DNA from: Clostridiales bacterium GWD2_32_19
Lineage (GTDB): Bacteria > Bacillota > Clostridia > Lachnospirales > UBA12420
Direction of reading: 5' to 3'
Assembly (NCBI GenBank): GCA_001795385.1
Contig: MGOU01000021.1
Location: 142,149-188,815 of the forward strand
DNA: 46,667 nucleotides
Shown here: piece by piece, positions 19,723 to 28,927 of the stretch
How the letters are laid out: the number at the start of each line of letters is the position of its first letter
Position numbering within the stretch: position 1 is the first letter of the stretch
Position numbers and translations under genes: made by a program
Notes under the pieces: generated by a model
Told to the model about the DNA's origin: nothing
Database searches by the model: none
The model's input: only the letters and a program-made list of their open reading frames with translations

Positions 19723-19749
19723 TTAGCACTCTACTCATTTGAGTGCTAA
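19723..19749. promoter_or_regulatory. CIRCE operator
   Basis: TTAGCACTC (19723-19731), a nine-base spacer and GAGTGCTAA (19741-19749) form a perfect CIRCE element. It overlaps the expected transcription start of hrcA, the standard position for HrcA repression. Confidence 0.98.
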
Positions 19750-19753
19750 CTAT

Positions 19754-19782
19754 TTTATACCACGATTTGGAGCTTTTGTCAA
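19754..19782 (-). promoter_or_regulatory. Promoter of the hrcA operon
   Basis: On the minus strand TTGACA (19782-19777), 17 bp and TATAAA (19759-19754) lie immediately upstream of CIRCE. Confidence 0.92.
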
Positions 19783-19810
19783 TAGCTAATTTTAAAAAAT
19801 ACCTAAAATT

Positions 19811-19870
19811 AGGATAAATAAAAAGAAGTACATCTTCAAGATTGAATTTGTACTCCTTTTTATTTATCCT
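19811..19870. repeat. 60-bp inverted repeat upstream of hrcA
   Basis: AGGATAAATAAAAAG (19811-19825) pairs exactly with 19856-19870, and an inner AGTACA/TGTACT extends the stem. It is not next to a gene end, so it is probably a small mobile palindrome or decayed terminator. Confidence 0.6.
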
Positions 19871-19901
19871 TTTAAATTAATATTAATTAATAAATGTACA
19901 T

Positions 19902-20043
19902 GAATTCTCCCCGCAACAAAGCTGCGGGGTATCTATTTGTCATTGCGAGCATCTTTTTGCGAAGCAATCTCTCCTTTAGCTTAAATACAAGATTGCTTCG
20001 TACCTCGCAATGACAGGACGCACGCGGCAAGCCACGGGGAATT
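19902..20043. repeat. Composite palindromic repeat, complete copy
   Basis: Nested inverted repeats: outer ends GAATTC-CCCG and CGGGGAATT, and inner GTCATTGCGAGC ... GAAGCAATCT mirrored by AGATTGCTTCG ... CTCGCAATGAC. The left end also forms a CCCCGC/GCGGGG hairpin. A nearly identical left portion recurs at 46474-46583, and decayed fragments lie near 28907, 38170-38390 and 45034. This is REP- or MITE-like DNA with no coding capacity. Together with 19811-19870 and 20080-20117 it fills the gene-free stretch between hrcA and the cyclophilin gene. Confidence 0.8.
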
Positions 20044-20079
20044 AAACCCAAAGAGATTAAAAAATAATTAGTGATATTA

Positions 20080-20117
20080 AAGGGACAGTTCCTAGAAATA
20101 AGGAACCGTCCCTTGAT
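20080..20117. repeat. GGGAC-type hairpin repeat, copy 2
   Basis: AAGGGACAGTTCCT and AGGAACCGTCCCTT form a strong hairpin with a short loop. It ends nine bases past the stop of the cyclophilin gene. Related copies are at 116 and 43983. Confidence 0.8.
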
Positions 20118-20125
20118 ACATACAT

Positions 20126-20881
20126 TTACTCTGCATACTCCTCAATCAATATGCTTTTAATAATTACATCATTCACTGGCTTATCGAAATCATCTACTTT
20201 CACTTGTGCTATTTTATCTACTATATCTAATCCTTCAAATACTTGCCCAAACACTGTGTGTTTTCCGTCAAGCCATGGAGTTCCTCCATGTTCTTTGTAT
20301 AGATTAACAATTTCTACTGGAACACCTTGCTTTGTATATGCATTAACTAAATCTTGTGATACTGTCGTAGCTTGTACTATAAAGAATTGACTTCCATTAG
20401 TGTTAGCTCCTGAGTTTGCCATCGATAAGGCTCCTCTAAAGTTCAAAGTATTTTGTGAGAATTCATCCTCAAATGGTTTTCCCCATATACTTTCACCACC
20501 TGTTCCATCACCTTTTGGATCTCCACCTTGTATCATAAACTCTTCCATAACACGGTGAAATTTAAGATTGTCATAATATCCTTCTTTAGAATGTGTAATA
20601 AAATTTTCTACTGCTTTAGGTGCTGATTGTGGAAATAATCTTAGTTTAATATCCCCCATACTTGTTTTTAATGTTGCTATTTCTTCTCCTACTGCTGGTT
20701 TTTCAAATTGTGCAAATGTCATATTCGTCTTTTCCCCCTCTTTACTTTCTTGTTTAGTATTTTGTTGTTCTACCTGAGTAGTTTTTGTGGTATCTTGAGT
20801 ATTTAATTGTTGTTTTACATTTGCATCTGTACATCCTGCAAGTAAAGTTGATAGTGCTACTACAAAAATTAATTTTTTCAT
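20126..20881 (-). CDS. Cyclophilin-type peptidyl-prolyl isomerase lipoprotein
   Basis: Predicted extracytoplasmic foldase that isomerises X-Pro bonds. The N-terminus is a lipoprotein signal with lipobox LLAGC (Cys at about residue 16), then a Gln/Thr/Lys-rich linker to about residue 55, then the cyclophilin domain. Active-site features are visible: [15 protein letters not shown], the ALSMAN segment and SQFFI. AAGGAG precedes the ATG. It is the last gene of a run with the HAD and coiled-coil genes, 26 bp behind the HAD gene. Confidence 0.94.
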   Translation of the reverse strand: MKKLIFVVALSTLLAGCTDANVKQQLNTQDTTKTTQVEQQNTKQESKEGEKTNMTFAQFEKPAVGEEIATLKTSMGDIKLRLFPQSAPKAVENFITHSKEGYYDNLKFHRVMEEFMIQGGDPKGDGTGGESIWGKPFEDEFSQNTLNFRGALSMANSGANTNGSQFFIVQATTVSQDLVNAYTKQGVPVEIVNLYKEHGGTPWLDGKHTVFGQVFEGLDIVDKIAQVKVDDFDKPVNDVIIKSILIEEYAE

Positions 20882-20907
20882 AATTTTTCTCCTTTTCTTT
20901 ATATATT

Positions 20908-21534
20908 CTAAGTAATTATATCATATAATTCTTTCATAGAATCAATTACATATCTTGGTGAGCAATCTAGTTTTTCTGAAAAAGGCTTATACAAACAGGT
21001 ATCTATGCCAACCTTAGTACTGGGTACAAAATCAAGATTTCTATCCCCAATTGATAAAACTTCTTCTTTATTCATATTATGTTTTTCTATAATATAGACA
21101 AACATCTCCTCACTTGGCTTCTTTTTAAATTCTTCTGCATATATGATGTCATCAAAGTACTGTAGTATTTCATGATTTTCTAGAAGCCTTAATATACTTC
21201 TATCTCTATTACTAACTATATAATTTTTGTACCCTTTTTCCTTAATATATTTACAAACATCTATAACACCTTCTTGAGGCTCAGATAATTTTTCATACTC
21301 GGCCTCATGGTCTTTATCAAAATATTTTTTTCTAAACATTTCATGAGTTATATTATATTTCTTATTATAATATTCTAAAACTTCTTTTGACGATTTTTCT
21401 TTTATAACCTTAAGTATCATATTCATATCTTCATTTATGCCATACTCTAAAAGTATTTGTCTATGAATTTCTATTATCATAGGATATGTGTTAAACAATG
21501 TACCATCAAAATCCCATATAAAATGTTTATACAT
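20908..21534 (-). CDS. HAD-superfamily phosphatase
   Basis: Haloacid-dehalogenase phosphatase, phosphoglycolate-phosphatase-like. Motif I is DFDGTLFNT, motif II is IVSNRD, motif III is the Lys in KKKPSEEMF, and motif IV is [10 protein letters not shown] helical cap lies between motifs I and II. The substrate cannot be told from sequence. I take the ATG at 21534 (208 residues), preceded by GGGGG; an in-frame TTG 18 bp upstream would overlap that site. It lies between the coiled-coil gene and the cyclophilin gene with short gaps. Confidence 0.9.
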   Translation of the reverse strand: MYKHFIWDFDGTLFNTYPMIIEIHRQILLEYGINEDMNMILKVIKEKSSKEVLEYYNKKYNITHEMFRKKYFDKDHEAEYEKLSEPQEGVIDVCKYIKEKGYKNYIVSNRDRSILRLLENHEILQYFDDIIYAEEFKKKPSEEMFVYIIEKHNMNKEEVLSIGDRNLDFVPSTKVGIDTCLYKPFSEKLDCSPRYVIDSMKELYDIIT

Positions 21535-21564
21535 AAACAACCCCCAGTTCAATTTAAAAACGAT

Positions 21565-22722
21565 TTATTGTGTTAACTCATCCAATTCTTTAAAATATGA
21601 ACTAATAATGGTTCTAATTAGCTTTTGATCAGTTTTATCTTCTCTTTCCATTTGATTTAAAGATTCTTTTATTTTTAATTGTTCTATATCCATTATTTTA
21701 ATTTCATCCTTTATTGCATTTATCTTGTGTTGCAATTCATATTTTAAAGTTATCTTTTCTTTTATATTTGAAATTAATTCTATCATGCTAATATCTTCAT
21801 CAAATATTATATCCTTGCTTGTTAACACCTCTTGTAGCTGCTCTTCTATATCAAAAAATTCGTGAAACACTTTATTGTATTGATATTTTTTATCCAATGT
21901 TTCTTGATACTTATCCCAATCATATTTGAGTGTTTCTGCAGAATGAGTATTAAATTTTTTATATTTATAATCTAATAGTGTAGTTATTTCTACATACTTC
22001 AATTTAATTTTATTAGATAATTGTATCTCTCTTGCTTGAAGTTTTCTATATTTTACTAAATCGTTTTCAAGTTTATTATTAAATATATACAACCATGTGC
22101 TCCAAAAAATTACTACTACTGTCGTTATTGAAGCTGGCATTATTATGTTTTCTTTCATTGTTGAAAATAGAATAACAAAAATAATAGCTACCAATGATAC
22201 AGCAAATATTGTAAAGTGAAATAAGGCTCTAACTATTTTATATGCTTGTTCTGCGTTTTCAGAACTTTGAAGTATTTCTTCTTTTTCACTTCGTAAACTT
22301 TCCATATCTTTTTTTATTATTATTTGTTCTTTTTCTAGTTTTTTTATTTGAACTATTTCATTATCAATATCTAGATATGAATAATGTGATAAATGTTCAT
22401 ACTTTTTTCCGTATTCTAGTAAATGATTTTTCAAGTTATCTTTATTTTGTTTTAACTTAGCATATTCATGCATTAGTTTATCTATCTTTTTAATCGTATT
22501 ATCATCAACCTTTTCATATATATCAATACTCTTTAAAGTTTCCTTATAATGGTCTAATGTATGGTTCTTTTTGATTTGCATTTTTGAAATTTGTATAGAT
22601 TTTTGACATAATTTTTCCACATAAGATAGTTCATCAAAAACGGTAGACTCTTCAACTTTTTCTTCTACTTCTTTTGTATTATCATTCTTAAGTTTATTTT
22701 TTATTGTGTCCAATATACTCAT
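21565..22722 (-). CDS. Coiled-coil membrane protein, unknown function
   Basis: I do not recognise a named family. The product of about 385 residues is Lys/Glu/Leu-rich with long heptad-like helices (about residues 70-150 and 235-370) on either side of two adjacent membrane segments (about 160-205, ending near TVVVIFWSTWLYIF). Both coiled coils would lie on the same, probably cytoplasmic, side. The ATG at 22722 is preceded by GGGAG at proper spacing; a GTG 21 bp upstream is less likely. It may organise or tether something at the membrane, but nothing specific can be claimed. Confidence 0.8.
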   Translation of the reverse strand: MSILDTIKNKLKNDNTKEVEEKVEESTVFDELSYVEKLCQKSIQISKMQIKKNHTLDHYKETLKSIDIYEKVDDNTIKKIDKLMHEYAKLKQNKDNLKNHLLEYGKKYEHLSHYSYLDIDNEIVQIKKLEKEQIIIKKDMESLRSEKEEILQSSENAEQAYKIVRALFHFTIFAVSLVAIIFVILFSTMKENIIMPASITTVVVIFWSTWLYIFNNKLENDLVKYRKLQAREIQLSNKIKLKYVEITTLLDYKYKKFNTHSAETLKYDWDKYQETLDKKYQYNKVFHEFFDIEEQLQEVLTSKDIIFDEDISMIELISNIKEKITLKYELQHKINAIKDEIKIMDIEQLKIKESLNQMEREDKTDQKLIRTIISSYFKELDELTQ

Positions 22723-22819
22723 AAAATCAACTCCCTGCAACACTTCGTGGGTGGTATATACTTTTTATGTGGTAGACTTAGTTGAGAGCATCGCTTCTGC
22801 ATGTATTTTTTGTTTGTCT

Positions 22820-23515
22820 CTATATTTTTATTCGCTTCGGCTTAAAATCCAAATAATCTGAGGATGCTAGAATATACTCAACCCCATTGTAAACCCCTTG
22901 CAATCCATCTTTATAATAATTTTTGCCATGTAAATGACCATATATTACCTTTTTCACATTATATTTGTTTATTAATTGTATAAATTCTGATTGTTCTAGT
23001 TTATCATTTGTTGGTGGATAATGCAATAGTAGAATTATATATTCTGAATTTTTTTTACTAGCTGATGATAAAGCTAATTTCAAACGAGCTAACTCCCGCT
23101 TGTATATTTTTTCATCAGCATTACTAAATTTATAATCGTTGGGGCTTGTATATCCTTTTGTTGCGCATATTGTTATATTGTCTATCTCACATATGTTTTC
23201 ATTTTGTATAAACACTATGTTTTCATATAAATTATTTAAGGTATATAGTGATTTCCACCAATAATCGTGATTACCCCTTGATATTATTTTCCTACCTGGG
23301 AGATTTGATATGGTATTAAGATCAGCCTTTGCATCCTCTAAACTTGTTGCCCAAGAAGTATCACCTGACATAAGTACTATATCATCATCACTCACCATGG
23401 TTTCCCAGTTGTTTATTATTTTTTCTTTATGTTTCACCCATTTCTCACCAAATAAATCCATACCTTTGCCTGTGGCCTCACCAAAGTGCAAATCTGATAT
23501 AGCATATATATTCAC
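22820..23515 (-). CDS. Calcineurin-like metallophosphoesterase
   Basis: Binuclear-metal phosphoesterase. The five family motifs are visible: DLHFG near the start, GDTSW, GNHDYWW, LLHYPP and GHLHGKNY. The product is a small soluble protein without signal peptide and its substrate is unknown. I choose GTG at 23515 as start because GGAGGTGA lies just upstream; the in-frame GTG at 23524 is part of that ribosome site. It follows the radical SAM gene by about 40 bp. Confidence 0.92.
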   Translation of the reverse strand: MNIYAISDLHFGEATGKGMDLFGEKWVKHKEKIINNWETMVSDDDIVLMSGDTSWATSLEDAKADLNTISNLPGRKIISRGNHDYWWKSLYTLNNLYENIVFIQNENICEIDNITICATKGYTSPNDYKFSNADEKIYKRELARLKLALSSASKKNSEYIILLLHYPPTNDKLEQSEFIQLINKYNVKKVIYGHLHGKNYYKDGLQGVYNGVEYILASSDYLDFKPKRIKI

Positions 23516-23554
23516 GCTAGTCACCTCCGGTGTTATTTACATTCTTTCCCTAGA

Positions 23555-24505
23555 TTATTTCACCTTCATTTCCCTTATCGCTCGTCCACCTAAGTAATCA
23601 AACATCCGCCCCTGATACCTGCCGTTTCTTTCCATCTCTGCTTCTATTTCGTCTCTTATTTTCCACCAGCTTGTATGCCAATTTACAAATGTTGTGTTTT
23701 GTTTTGGTGCCCTACTTATAAGCCTTTGTATAACAATTTTTGGCGACAAATACTCGAGGAACATGATTACTCGCTTTTTATAATCATCAGCACTTATCAT
23801 TTCAAATTCTTTTCTATTATACATTTCTGAGAGTACAGTATTTTTTACCAAATATAAAGAATGTAGCTTAATATAGTCGATTTCAAGTGCTGATATTATT
23901 TTGGCTCCTTCTATAGCATCTTCTTCGTCATCCCACGGCAAATTGAGTATCATATGTGTACATACTTTAAATCCGTATTTCTTAATATTAAGTACAGCAT
24001 CTATATATTCTACCAGAGTGTGTCCCCTATTTATCTTTTTTAGTGTTTTATAGTTTACAGTTTGTAAACCTAACTCAATAGTTATGTTCACCTTATGTTT
24101 ATCTGCCGTTTTTCTCAGAAAAACTAGATATTCTTCATTTATGCAATCAGGCCTTGTAGATATAGCTATTTCTACTATGTTTTCTACTATCGCTTCTTCT
24201 ATATACTCTTTAAACTTTTCTATAGGCAAATATGTATTTGAAAAGTTTTGAAAATATGCTATATATTTCTTCGCAGCATACTTTGCAGCAATGTGCTCTA
24301 TATTTTTTGTAATCTGGTCTTTAACTGACATATCATTTGATAAACTCTCAAAACCTGTCCCTTCTTCTCCACAAAAAATGCAGCCACCAGTTCCTACGCA
24401 GCCATCCCTGTTTGGACATGTAACAGGAATGTTTATGGGTATTTTATAAACTTTCTCACCATATGTACTCTTTAAGTCATCTGAATATTTATTATATTTT
24501 TCCAT
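23555..24505 (-). CDS. Radical SAM protein, TIGR01212/YhcC family
   Basis: Iron-sulfur radical SAM enzyme of the YhcC type, close to the Elp3-like group; the reaction is not established to my knowledge. The cluster ligands are in CPNRDGCVGTGGCIFC, a family variant of CxxxCxxC with extra spacing. GLQTVNYKTLKKINRGH is another family landmark. The length of 316 residues is usual. GGAGA precedes the ATG. It follows tsaE by 16 bp. Confidence 0.92.
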   Translation of the reverse strand: MEKYNKYSDDLKSTYGEKVYKIPINIPVTCPNRDGCVGTGGCIFCGEEGTGFESLSNDMSVKDQITKNIEHIAAKYAAKKYIAYFQNFSNTYLPIEKFKEYIEEAIVENIVEIAISTRPDCINEEYLVFLRKTADKHKVNITIELGLQTVNYKTLKKINRGHTLVEYIDAVLNIKKYGFKVCTHMILNLPWDDEEDAIEGAKIISALEIDYIKLHSLYLVKNTVLSEMYNRKEFEMISADDYKKRVIMFLEYLSPKIVIQRLISRAPKQNTTFVNWHTSWWKIRDEIEAEMERNGRYQGRMFDYLGGRAIREMKVK

Positions 24506-24521
24506 TTTTGATTCTCCATTT

Positions 24522-24944
24522 TCAATTTTTAATTGTTATCTTCCTATACTCGTCGCCCTTTCTTAAATCTTTTTCTATATATATCCAAGTAGCATTTTTA
24601 GGTATTAGATTTTTTATTGTATCTGCCCATTCTATAACGCAAATTCCCTTTTTATATAAATACTCATCAAAACCTATTTCCCACATCTCGTTTTCATCCA
24701 CTATCCTATATGTATCAAAATGATATAAATTAAGGCCTAATCCTTCATATTCATTCACAATAGTAAATGTAGGACTAGTTATAGTCTCATTTATATTTAA
24801 AGACTCTGCTATTCCTTTAGTTATTACGGTTTTTCCTACTCCAAGATCACCAACAAGACATATAACATCATCTGACTTTGCCTCTTTTCCTATGTTAGTT
24901 CCTATCATTTTAGTTTCTTCTGCACTATATGTTTCATATATCAA
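24522..24944 (-). CDS. tsaE: tRNA threonylcarbamoyladenosine protein TsaE
   Basis: ATPase needed, with TsaB and TsaD, for the t6A37 modification of tRNAs reading ANN codons. The P-loop is GDLGVGKT, with TSPTFTIVNEY and the HFDTYRI motif downstream. The start is probably TTG at 24944, seven bases after AGGAG, rather than GTG at 24953, which touches that site. The product is about 140 residues, normal for TsaE. It is the first gene of a transcript continuing into the radical SAM and phosphoesterase genes. tsaB is not next door. Confidence 0.94.
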   Translation of the reverse strand: MIYETYSAEETKMIGTNIGKEAKSDDVICLVGDLGVGKTVITKGIAESLNINETITSPTFTIVNEYEGLGLNLYHFDTYRIVDENEMWEIGFDEYLYKKGICVIEWADTIKNLIPKNATWIYIEKDLRKGDEYRKITIKN

Positions 24945-24976
24945 ATTACTCACTCCTGTCTATTTTCATATGTGAT

Positions 24977-25005
24977 ATTATACAATTTTTAAAAACATTT
25001 GTCAA
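24977..25005 (-). promoter_or_regulatory. Promoter of tsaE
   Basis: On the minus strand TTGACA (25005-25000) and TATAAT (24982-24977) are separated by 17 bp; both hexamers are perfect. Confidence 0.92.
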
Positions 25006-25030
25006 TTAGACATTTTTAACCATCCAATTG

Positions 25031-25059
25031 TTGACATTTGTCGATTTTTGATATATAAT
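25031..25059 (+). promoter_or_regulatory. Promoter of the mTERF-like gene
   Basis: TTGACA (25031-25036) and TATAAT (25054-25059) are separated by 17 bp; both hexamers are perfect. TTGGAGGGG follows as the ribosome site of the 25085 gene. Confidence 0.92.
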
Positions 25060-25084
25060 ATTAAAAACTAATTGGAGGGGTATT

Positions 25085-25810
25085 ATGACAGATATTATTG
25101 ATACTTTAATTAAACTTGGATATTCAGATATCGATATACATGATATATTAAAAAAATTTCCAAATATAAAACATTATGGTGATAAAATAAATGGATTTCA
25201 TGGTTACCTAAAAAACAAAGGTTTTGAACAAAACAAAATTCTTAATATTATTAAAATTAAACCAAGACTATCTAAGAATTCAAACGAAACATTAGATGAA
25301 TCATTTGAATTATTATTAGAGTATTTCTCCGACCCAGAAACAAAAGAGATTGTAACGAATTTTCCTAATATTTTATCTGCTGATAAAGTTAGAAAAAATA
25401 TTAAATTTCAGTTATTAGAGCTATATGATTTAAAACAACATATTGTTGATAAACCAAAGGATTTGATTTGTGGTCTTGAAACTTTATCTACCAGAGTTAA
25501 TTTTTTTACTTCTCAAAGTCTACCTTTATCGGATAAGACTATGCAATCATACATATTTCATGCTAAAAGCAAGTTTGAAGAAAGATTTCATATTAATTCA
25601 ATGGAATTGTTACATAATTATTCTTATATACCTGACAGATTATTATCCTCAATAATAGAACCCTCTGATTCATGCCAATCTGGTGTAGATAGAGTATTTC
25701 AGACTCATTCTGATATATTTAATGAAGTTCTAACATTAGAGAAGTTTGTACCTCTATATGCCGATACGCTCGAAAATCATGAAGTGCTTGAAGATTATTT
25801 GCCTGCATAA
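25085..25810 (+). CDS. mTERF-like helical repeat protein
   Basis: The 241-residue protein has no signal peptide or membrane segment. Its N-terminal 130 residues show a repeat: Gly or Ser, a short helix ending in Ile-x-x-Ile/Phe, then Pro, a hydrophobic residue and a second helix. The prolines are at 26 (KKFPNI), 60 (KIKPRL), 94 (TNFPNIL) and 124 (VDKPKDL), a spacing of 34, 34 and 30. This matches the two-helix mTERF motif of mitochondrial and chloroplast transcription-termination and RNA-binding proteins. The C-terminal half is helical but less regular. If correct, it should bind nucleic acid. It has a strong promoter and stands alone on the plus strand. The family call is inference from pattern. 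Confidence 0.65.
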   Translation: MTDIIDTLIKLGYSDIDIHDILKKFPNIKHYGDKINGFHGYLKNKGFEQNKILNIIKIKPRLSKNSNETLDESFELLLEYFSDPETKEIVTNFPNILSADKVRKNIKFQLLELYDLKQHIVDKPKDLICGLETLSTRVNFFTSQSLPLSDKTMQSYIFHAKSKFEERFHINSMELLHNYSYIPDRLLSSIIEPSDSCQSGVDRVFQTHSDIFNEVLTLEKFVPLYADTLENHEVLEDYLPA

Positions 25811-25839
25811 AAAAATAGCAGCATAATGCGGTTATTTTG
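25809..25839. terminator. Terminator between the mTERF-like gene and tex
   Basis: The imperfect hairpin AAAATAGCAGCAT / ATGCGGTTATTTT lies between the two convergent stops and has A- and T-rich flanks. Confidence 0.65.
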
Positions 25840-27976
25840 CTTTCTTTATGCTTAAATTAATTCTATTTCTCCCCTCATCTATACCTATAACAACAACCTC
25901 TACAATGTCACCTACTGATAACACTTCCATAGGATGTTTTATACGTCTGTCTGTTATTTCAGATATATGTACTAGTCCATCTTGATGCACTCCTATATCT
26001 ATGAACACCCCAAAGTCGACTAAATTCCTAACTGTACCGTTTAATCTCATGCCTTCTTTTACATCTTTCATATCAAGCACATCACTTCTTAGCAAAGGCT
26101 TAGGCATATCTTCTCTTGGGTCTCTTCCTGGCTTTTGTAGGTCATTTATTATGTCTTGCAATGTTGGTAATCCTATATTTATTTCTTTTGCCATGTTTTC
26201 TTTTTCATCTTCACTCAAATCAACTTTTATTTGAGTGTTTTTTAAATCATTAACCTTATATCCTAGCTTTTTAACAATCTGCTCTGCATTCTTATATGAC
26301 TCTGGATGAATGCCTGTATTATCAAATGCATTTTCACCATTTGATATCCTTAGAAATCCAGCACACTGTTCATATGTTTTCCCACCGAGTTTTTTAACTT
26401 TGAGGAGTTCTTTTCTTGATTTAAATTTTGAGTTTTCCTCTCTATACTCTACTATATTATTTGCTATTTGTTCAGATATCCCTGATACATATCTAAGTAG
26501 CGGCACTGATGCAGTATTTAGGTCTACACCCACATTATTAACCGTATCTTCAACGACTGCGCTCAAATTTTCTTTTAGTTTCTTTTGATTCATATCATGC
26601 TGATATTGTCCCACTCCTATAGATTTTGGGTCTATCTTTACTAACTCAGAAAGTGGATCCTGTAACCTTCTTGCAATAGATACCGCACTTCTTTGTCCTA
26701 CATCAAAATTGGGAAACTCTTTCGTCGCAAGCTCTGATGCAGAGTAAACTGATGCACCTGCTTCATTTACTATCACATAGTATACCGTTTTATCTATCTC
26801 CTTTAGAAGATTTACTATAAATTGCTCTGACTCCCTTGATGCAGTTCCATTTCCTATTGATATTACATCTACATCATGTTTCTTAATGAGTTTTTTTATT
26901 GTTTCTTTAGATTCTTCAACCTTGTTTTGTGGTGGCGTAGGATATATCACTGTAGTATCTAAAACCTTTCCTGTATTATCGACTACCGATATTTTACAAC
27001 CTGTCCTATATGCTGGGTCTAACCCAAGCACATTTTTACCTACAATAGGTGGTTGCATAAGAATTTGTTTTAGATTCTTCGCAAAAACGACTATTGCACC
27101 ATCCTCAGCTTTTTCAGTAAGCTCTGACCTTATTTCACGCTCTACACTCGGGAAAATGAGTCTTTTATATGCATCTTCTATTACCCGCTTCAATATGTCT
27201 TTTGTATATATATTATCTTTCTTTATTACATTCATCTCAAGTATATCGTATATCTTAGTAGTATCAACATCTATTTTAGTTGATAAATGTTTCTCATTTT
27301 CGCCTCTATTTATTGCAAGTATTCTATGACCAGGCAACTTAGTAAATGCTTCACTATAATCAAAATACATTTCATATACCTTATCACTGTCTTCCTTTGT
27401 CGCTTTTGTTGTGAGTACCCCACCTTTAAATATATAACCCCTAATCCATTTCCTATATTCTGGTTTGTCAGCTATTCTCTCTGCTAAAATATCCATAGCA
27501 CCTGATACAGCATCTTCCGCTGTGTTTACACCTTTTTCTTCATTTATAAAATCCTTTGCATATTCTTCTATCGATTTTTCTATTTCCTGCAACCAAACAA
27601 GCTCAGCAAGTGGTTCTAGTCCTCTCTCTATCGCTTTTGTAGCACGTGTTTGCCTCTTTTGTTTATAGGGCCTATACAAGTCTTCCACTTCTACAAGCGT
27701 TTCAACACTCTCTATACTAGCTCTAAGTTCATCTGTTAGCTTTCCTTGTTCATCTATAATCTTAATAACTTGTACCTTTCTATCCTCAAGATTACGTATA
27801 TATTTTAAACGCTCATCGAACTTTCTCAAAACCTCGTCATTTAATGAACCAGTCATTTCTTTTCTATATCTTGATATAAATGGAATGGTATTCCCTTCAT
27901 CAATAAGCTTTATTACACTCTCAACCTGCCATTTATTAATCTCTAACTCTTTTGTAAGTTTCAAAACTATATCCAT
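25832..27976 (-). CDS. tex: Tex-family RNA-binding protein
   Basis: Tex is a conserved bacterial nucleic-acid-binding protein linked to transcription. The order is an N-terminal helical domain, a YqgF/RNase H-like domain (NVLGLDPAYRTGCKISVVD), tandem helix-hairpin-helix motifs (ASVPLLRYVSGISEQIANNI) and a C-terminal S1 domain (GMRLNGTVRNLVDFGVFIDI). The start at 27976 is set by TAGGAGGT; a longer in-frame reading to 28036 lacks a ribosome site. The product of about 714 residues is normal. It converges on the mTERF-like gene. Confidence 0.96.
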   Translation of the reverse strand: MDIVLKLTKELEINKWQVESVIKLIDEGNTIPFISRYRKEMTGSLNDEVLRKFDERLKYIRNLEDRKVQVIKIIDEQGKLTDELRASIESVETLVEVEDLYRPYKQKRQTRATKAIERGLEPLAELVWLQEIEKSIEEYAKDFINEEKGVNTAEDAVSGAMDILAERIADKPEYRKWIRGYIFKGGVLTTKATKEDSDKVYEMYFDYSEAFTKLPGHRILAINRGENEKHLSTKIDVDTTKIYDILEMNVIKKDNIYTKDILKRVIEDAYKRLIFPSVEREIRSELTEKAEDGAIVVFAKNLKQILMQPPIVGKNVLGLDPAYRTGCKISVVDNTGKVLDTTVIYPTPPQNKVEESKETIKKLIKKHDVDVISIGNGTASRESEQFIVNLLKEIDKTVYYVIVNEAGASVYSASELATKEFPNFDVGQRSAVSIARRLQDPLSELVKIDPKSIGVGQYQHDMNQKKLKENLSAVVEDTVNNVGVDLNTASVPLLRYVSGISEQIANNIVEYREENSKFKSRKELLKVKKLGGKTYEQCAGFLRISNGENAFDNTGIHPESYKNAEQIVKKLGYKVNDLKNTQIKVDLSEDEKENMAKEINIGLPTLQDIINDLQKPGRDPREDMPKPLLRSDVLDMKDVKEGMRLNGTVRNLVDFGVFIDIGVHQDGLVHISEITDRRIKHPMEVLSVGDIVEVVVIGIDEGRNRINLSIKKAK

Positions 27977-28096
27977 GTTGTACCTCCTATATATTTCAGT
28001 TTCTACTATTCTAATTAAAAAAAGACTTGTTGTCAAATCTTTTTTTCAATTTTGGGAAAGTACTCCTATATAAAGTACCTTGAAACATTATATTTA

Positions 28097-28804
28097 CTAA
28101 TAATTTTTCACCTTTCTGACTTCTTCCATATTTAATTCTTTATAATTCCCAAGCTTTAAATTATCATCTAATTCTAATAGACCCATAGCTATCCTTTTTA
28201 AATATATAACTTTCATATCTATAGCTTCAAACATACGTTTTACTTGATGAAATTTCCCCTCATATATTATGAGTTTTATCTCTGATATATCAGCGGAACT
28301 TATGATTTCGAGTTCTGAGGGTAAACACTCATATCTATCCTCTAGGACAATTCCTTCTTTAAATTTTTCTATGTGTTGATTGTAAGCTTTGCCATTTATC
28401 TTGGCATAATAAGTTTTAGAAACATGTTTTTTGGGTGACAAAACATTATGAACAAATTCCCCGTCATTCGTTATAATTAAGAGTCCTTCCGTGTCTTTAT
28501 CAAGTCTCCCAACTGGAAAAAAATCTTTTTTGTTTGGTATATCTAGTAAATCCATAACCGTCGAATCAAATTTGTCTTCTGTTGCTGTTATGTAGCCAGC
28601 TGGTTTATTTAGCATATAATATCTATGTTTTCTATACTGTATCATTTTTCCATCAAACTCTATCACTTGATCATTTTCATCCACTTTATATCCATAATCT
28701 TTTATTGTAACACCATCGACTTTTACTCTCATTTGTTTTAGATATTCTTTCACTTGACTTCTGCTACCTAATCCTGCATTTGCAAGAAACTGATCTATTC
28801 TCAT
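28097..28804 (-). CDS. rsuA: 16S rRNA pseudouridine synthase, RsuA family
   Basis: Isomerises a uridine in rRNA, most likely U516 of 16S rRNA. An N-terminal S4 RNA-binding domain (MRIDQFLANAGLGSRSQVKE) is followed by the catalytic domain with the RsuA/RluB motif GRLDKDTEGLL, containing the catalytic Asp, and MLNKPAGY. The length of 235 residues suits RsuA. GGGAGA precedes the ATG. The exact target cannot be proved; RluB or RluF specificity is possible. Confidence 0.9.
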   Translation of the reverse strand: MRIDQFLANAGLGSRSQVKEYLKQMRVKVDGVTIKDYGYKVDENDQVIEFDGKMIQYRKHRYYMLNKPAGYITATEDKFDSTVMDLLDIPNKKDFFPVGRLDKDTEGLLIITNDGEFVHNVLSPKKHVSKTYYAKINGKAYNQHIEKFKEGIVLEDRYECLPSELEIISSADISEIKLIIYEGKFHQVKRMFEAIDMKVIYLKRIAMGLLELDDNLKLGNYKELNMEEVRKVKNY

Positions 28805-28906
28805 AGTTGTCTCCCTATAATTCCCTTGGCAGTGTAAAATATTTATAGTACTAAATACTACACTATCCCTTTTTATTCAATATATTTTATCAGTATTATT
28901 TTCCCC

Positions 28907-28927
28907 CTCGCAATGACAAATTTGAGG
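28907..28927. repeat. Decayed fragment of the composite palindromic repeat
   Basis: CCCTCGCAATGACAAA matches the right inner arm of the element at 19902-20043. It lies between the response-regulator gene and the pseudouridine synthase gene. Confidence 0.5.

Noticed and set aside
19706-19738. Longer hrcA start
   Set aside because: The ATG at 19738 lies inside the CIRCE operator and near or upstream of the mRNA start; the ATG at 19705 has a ribosome site.
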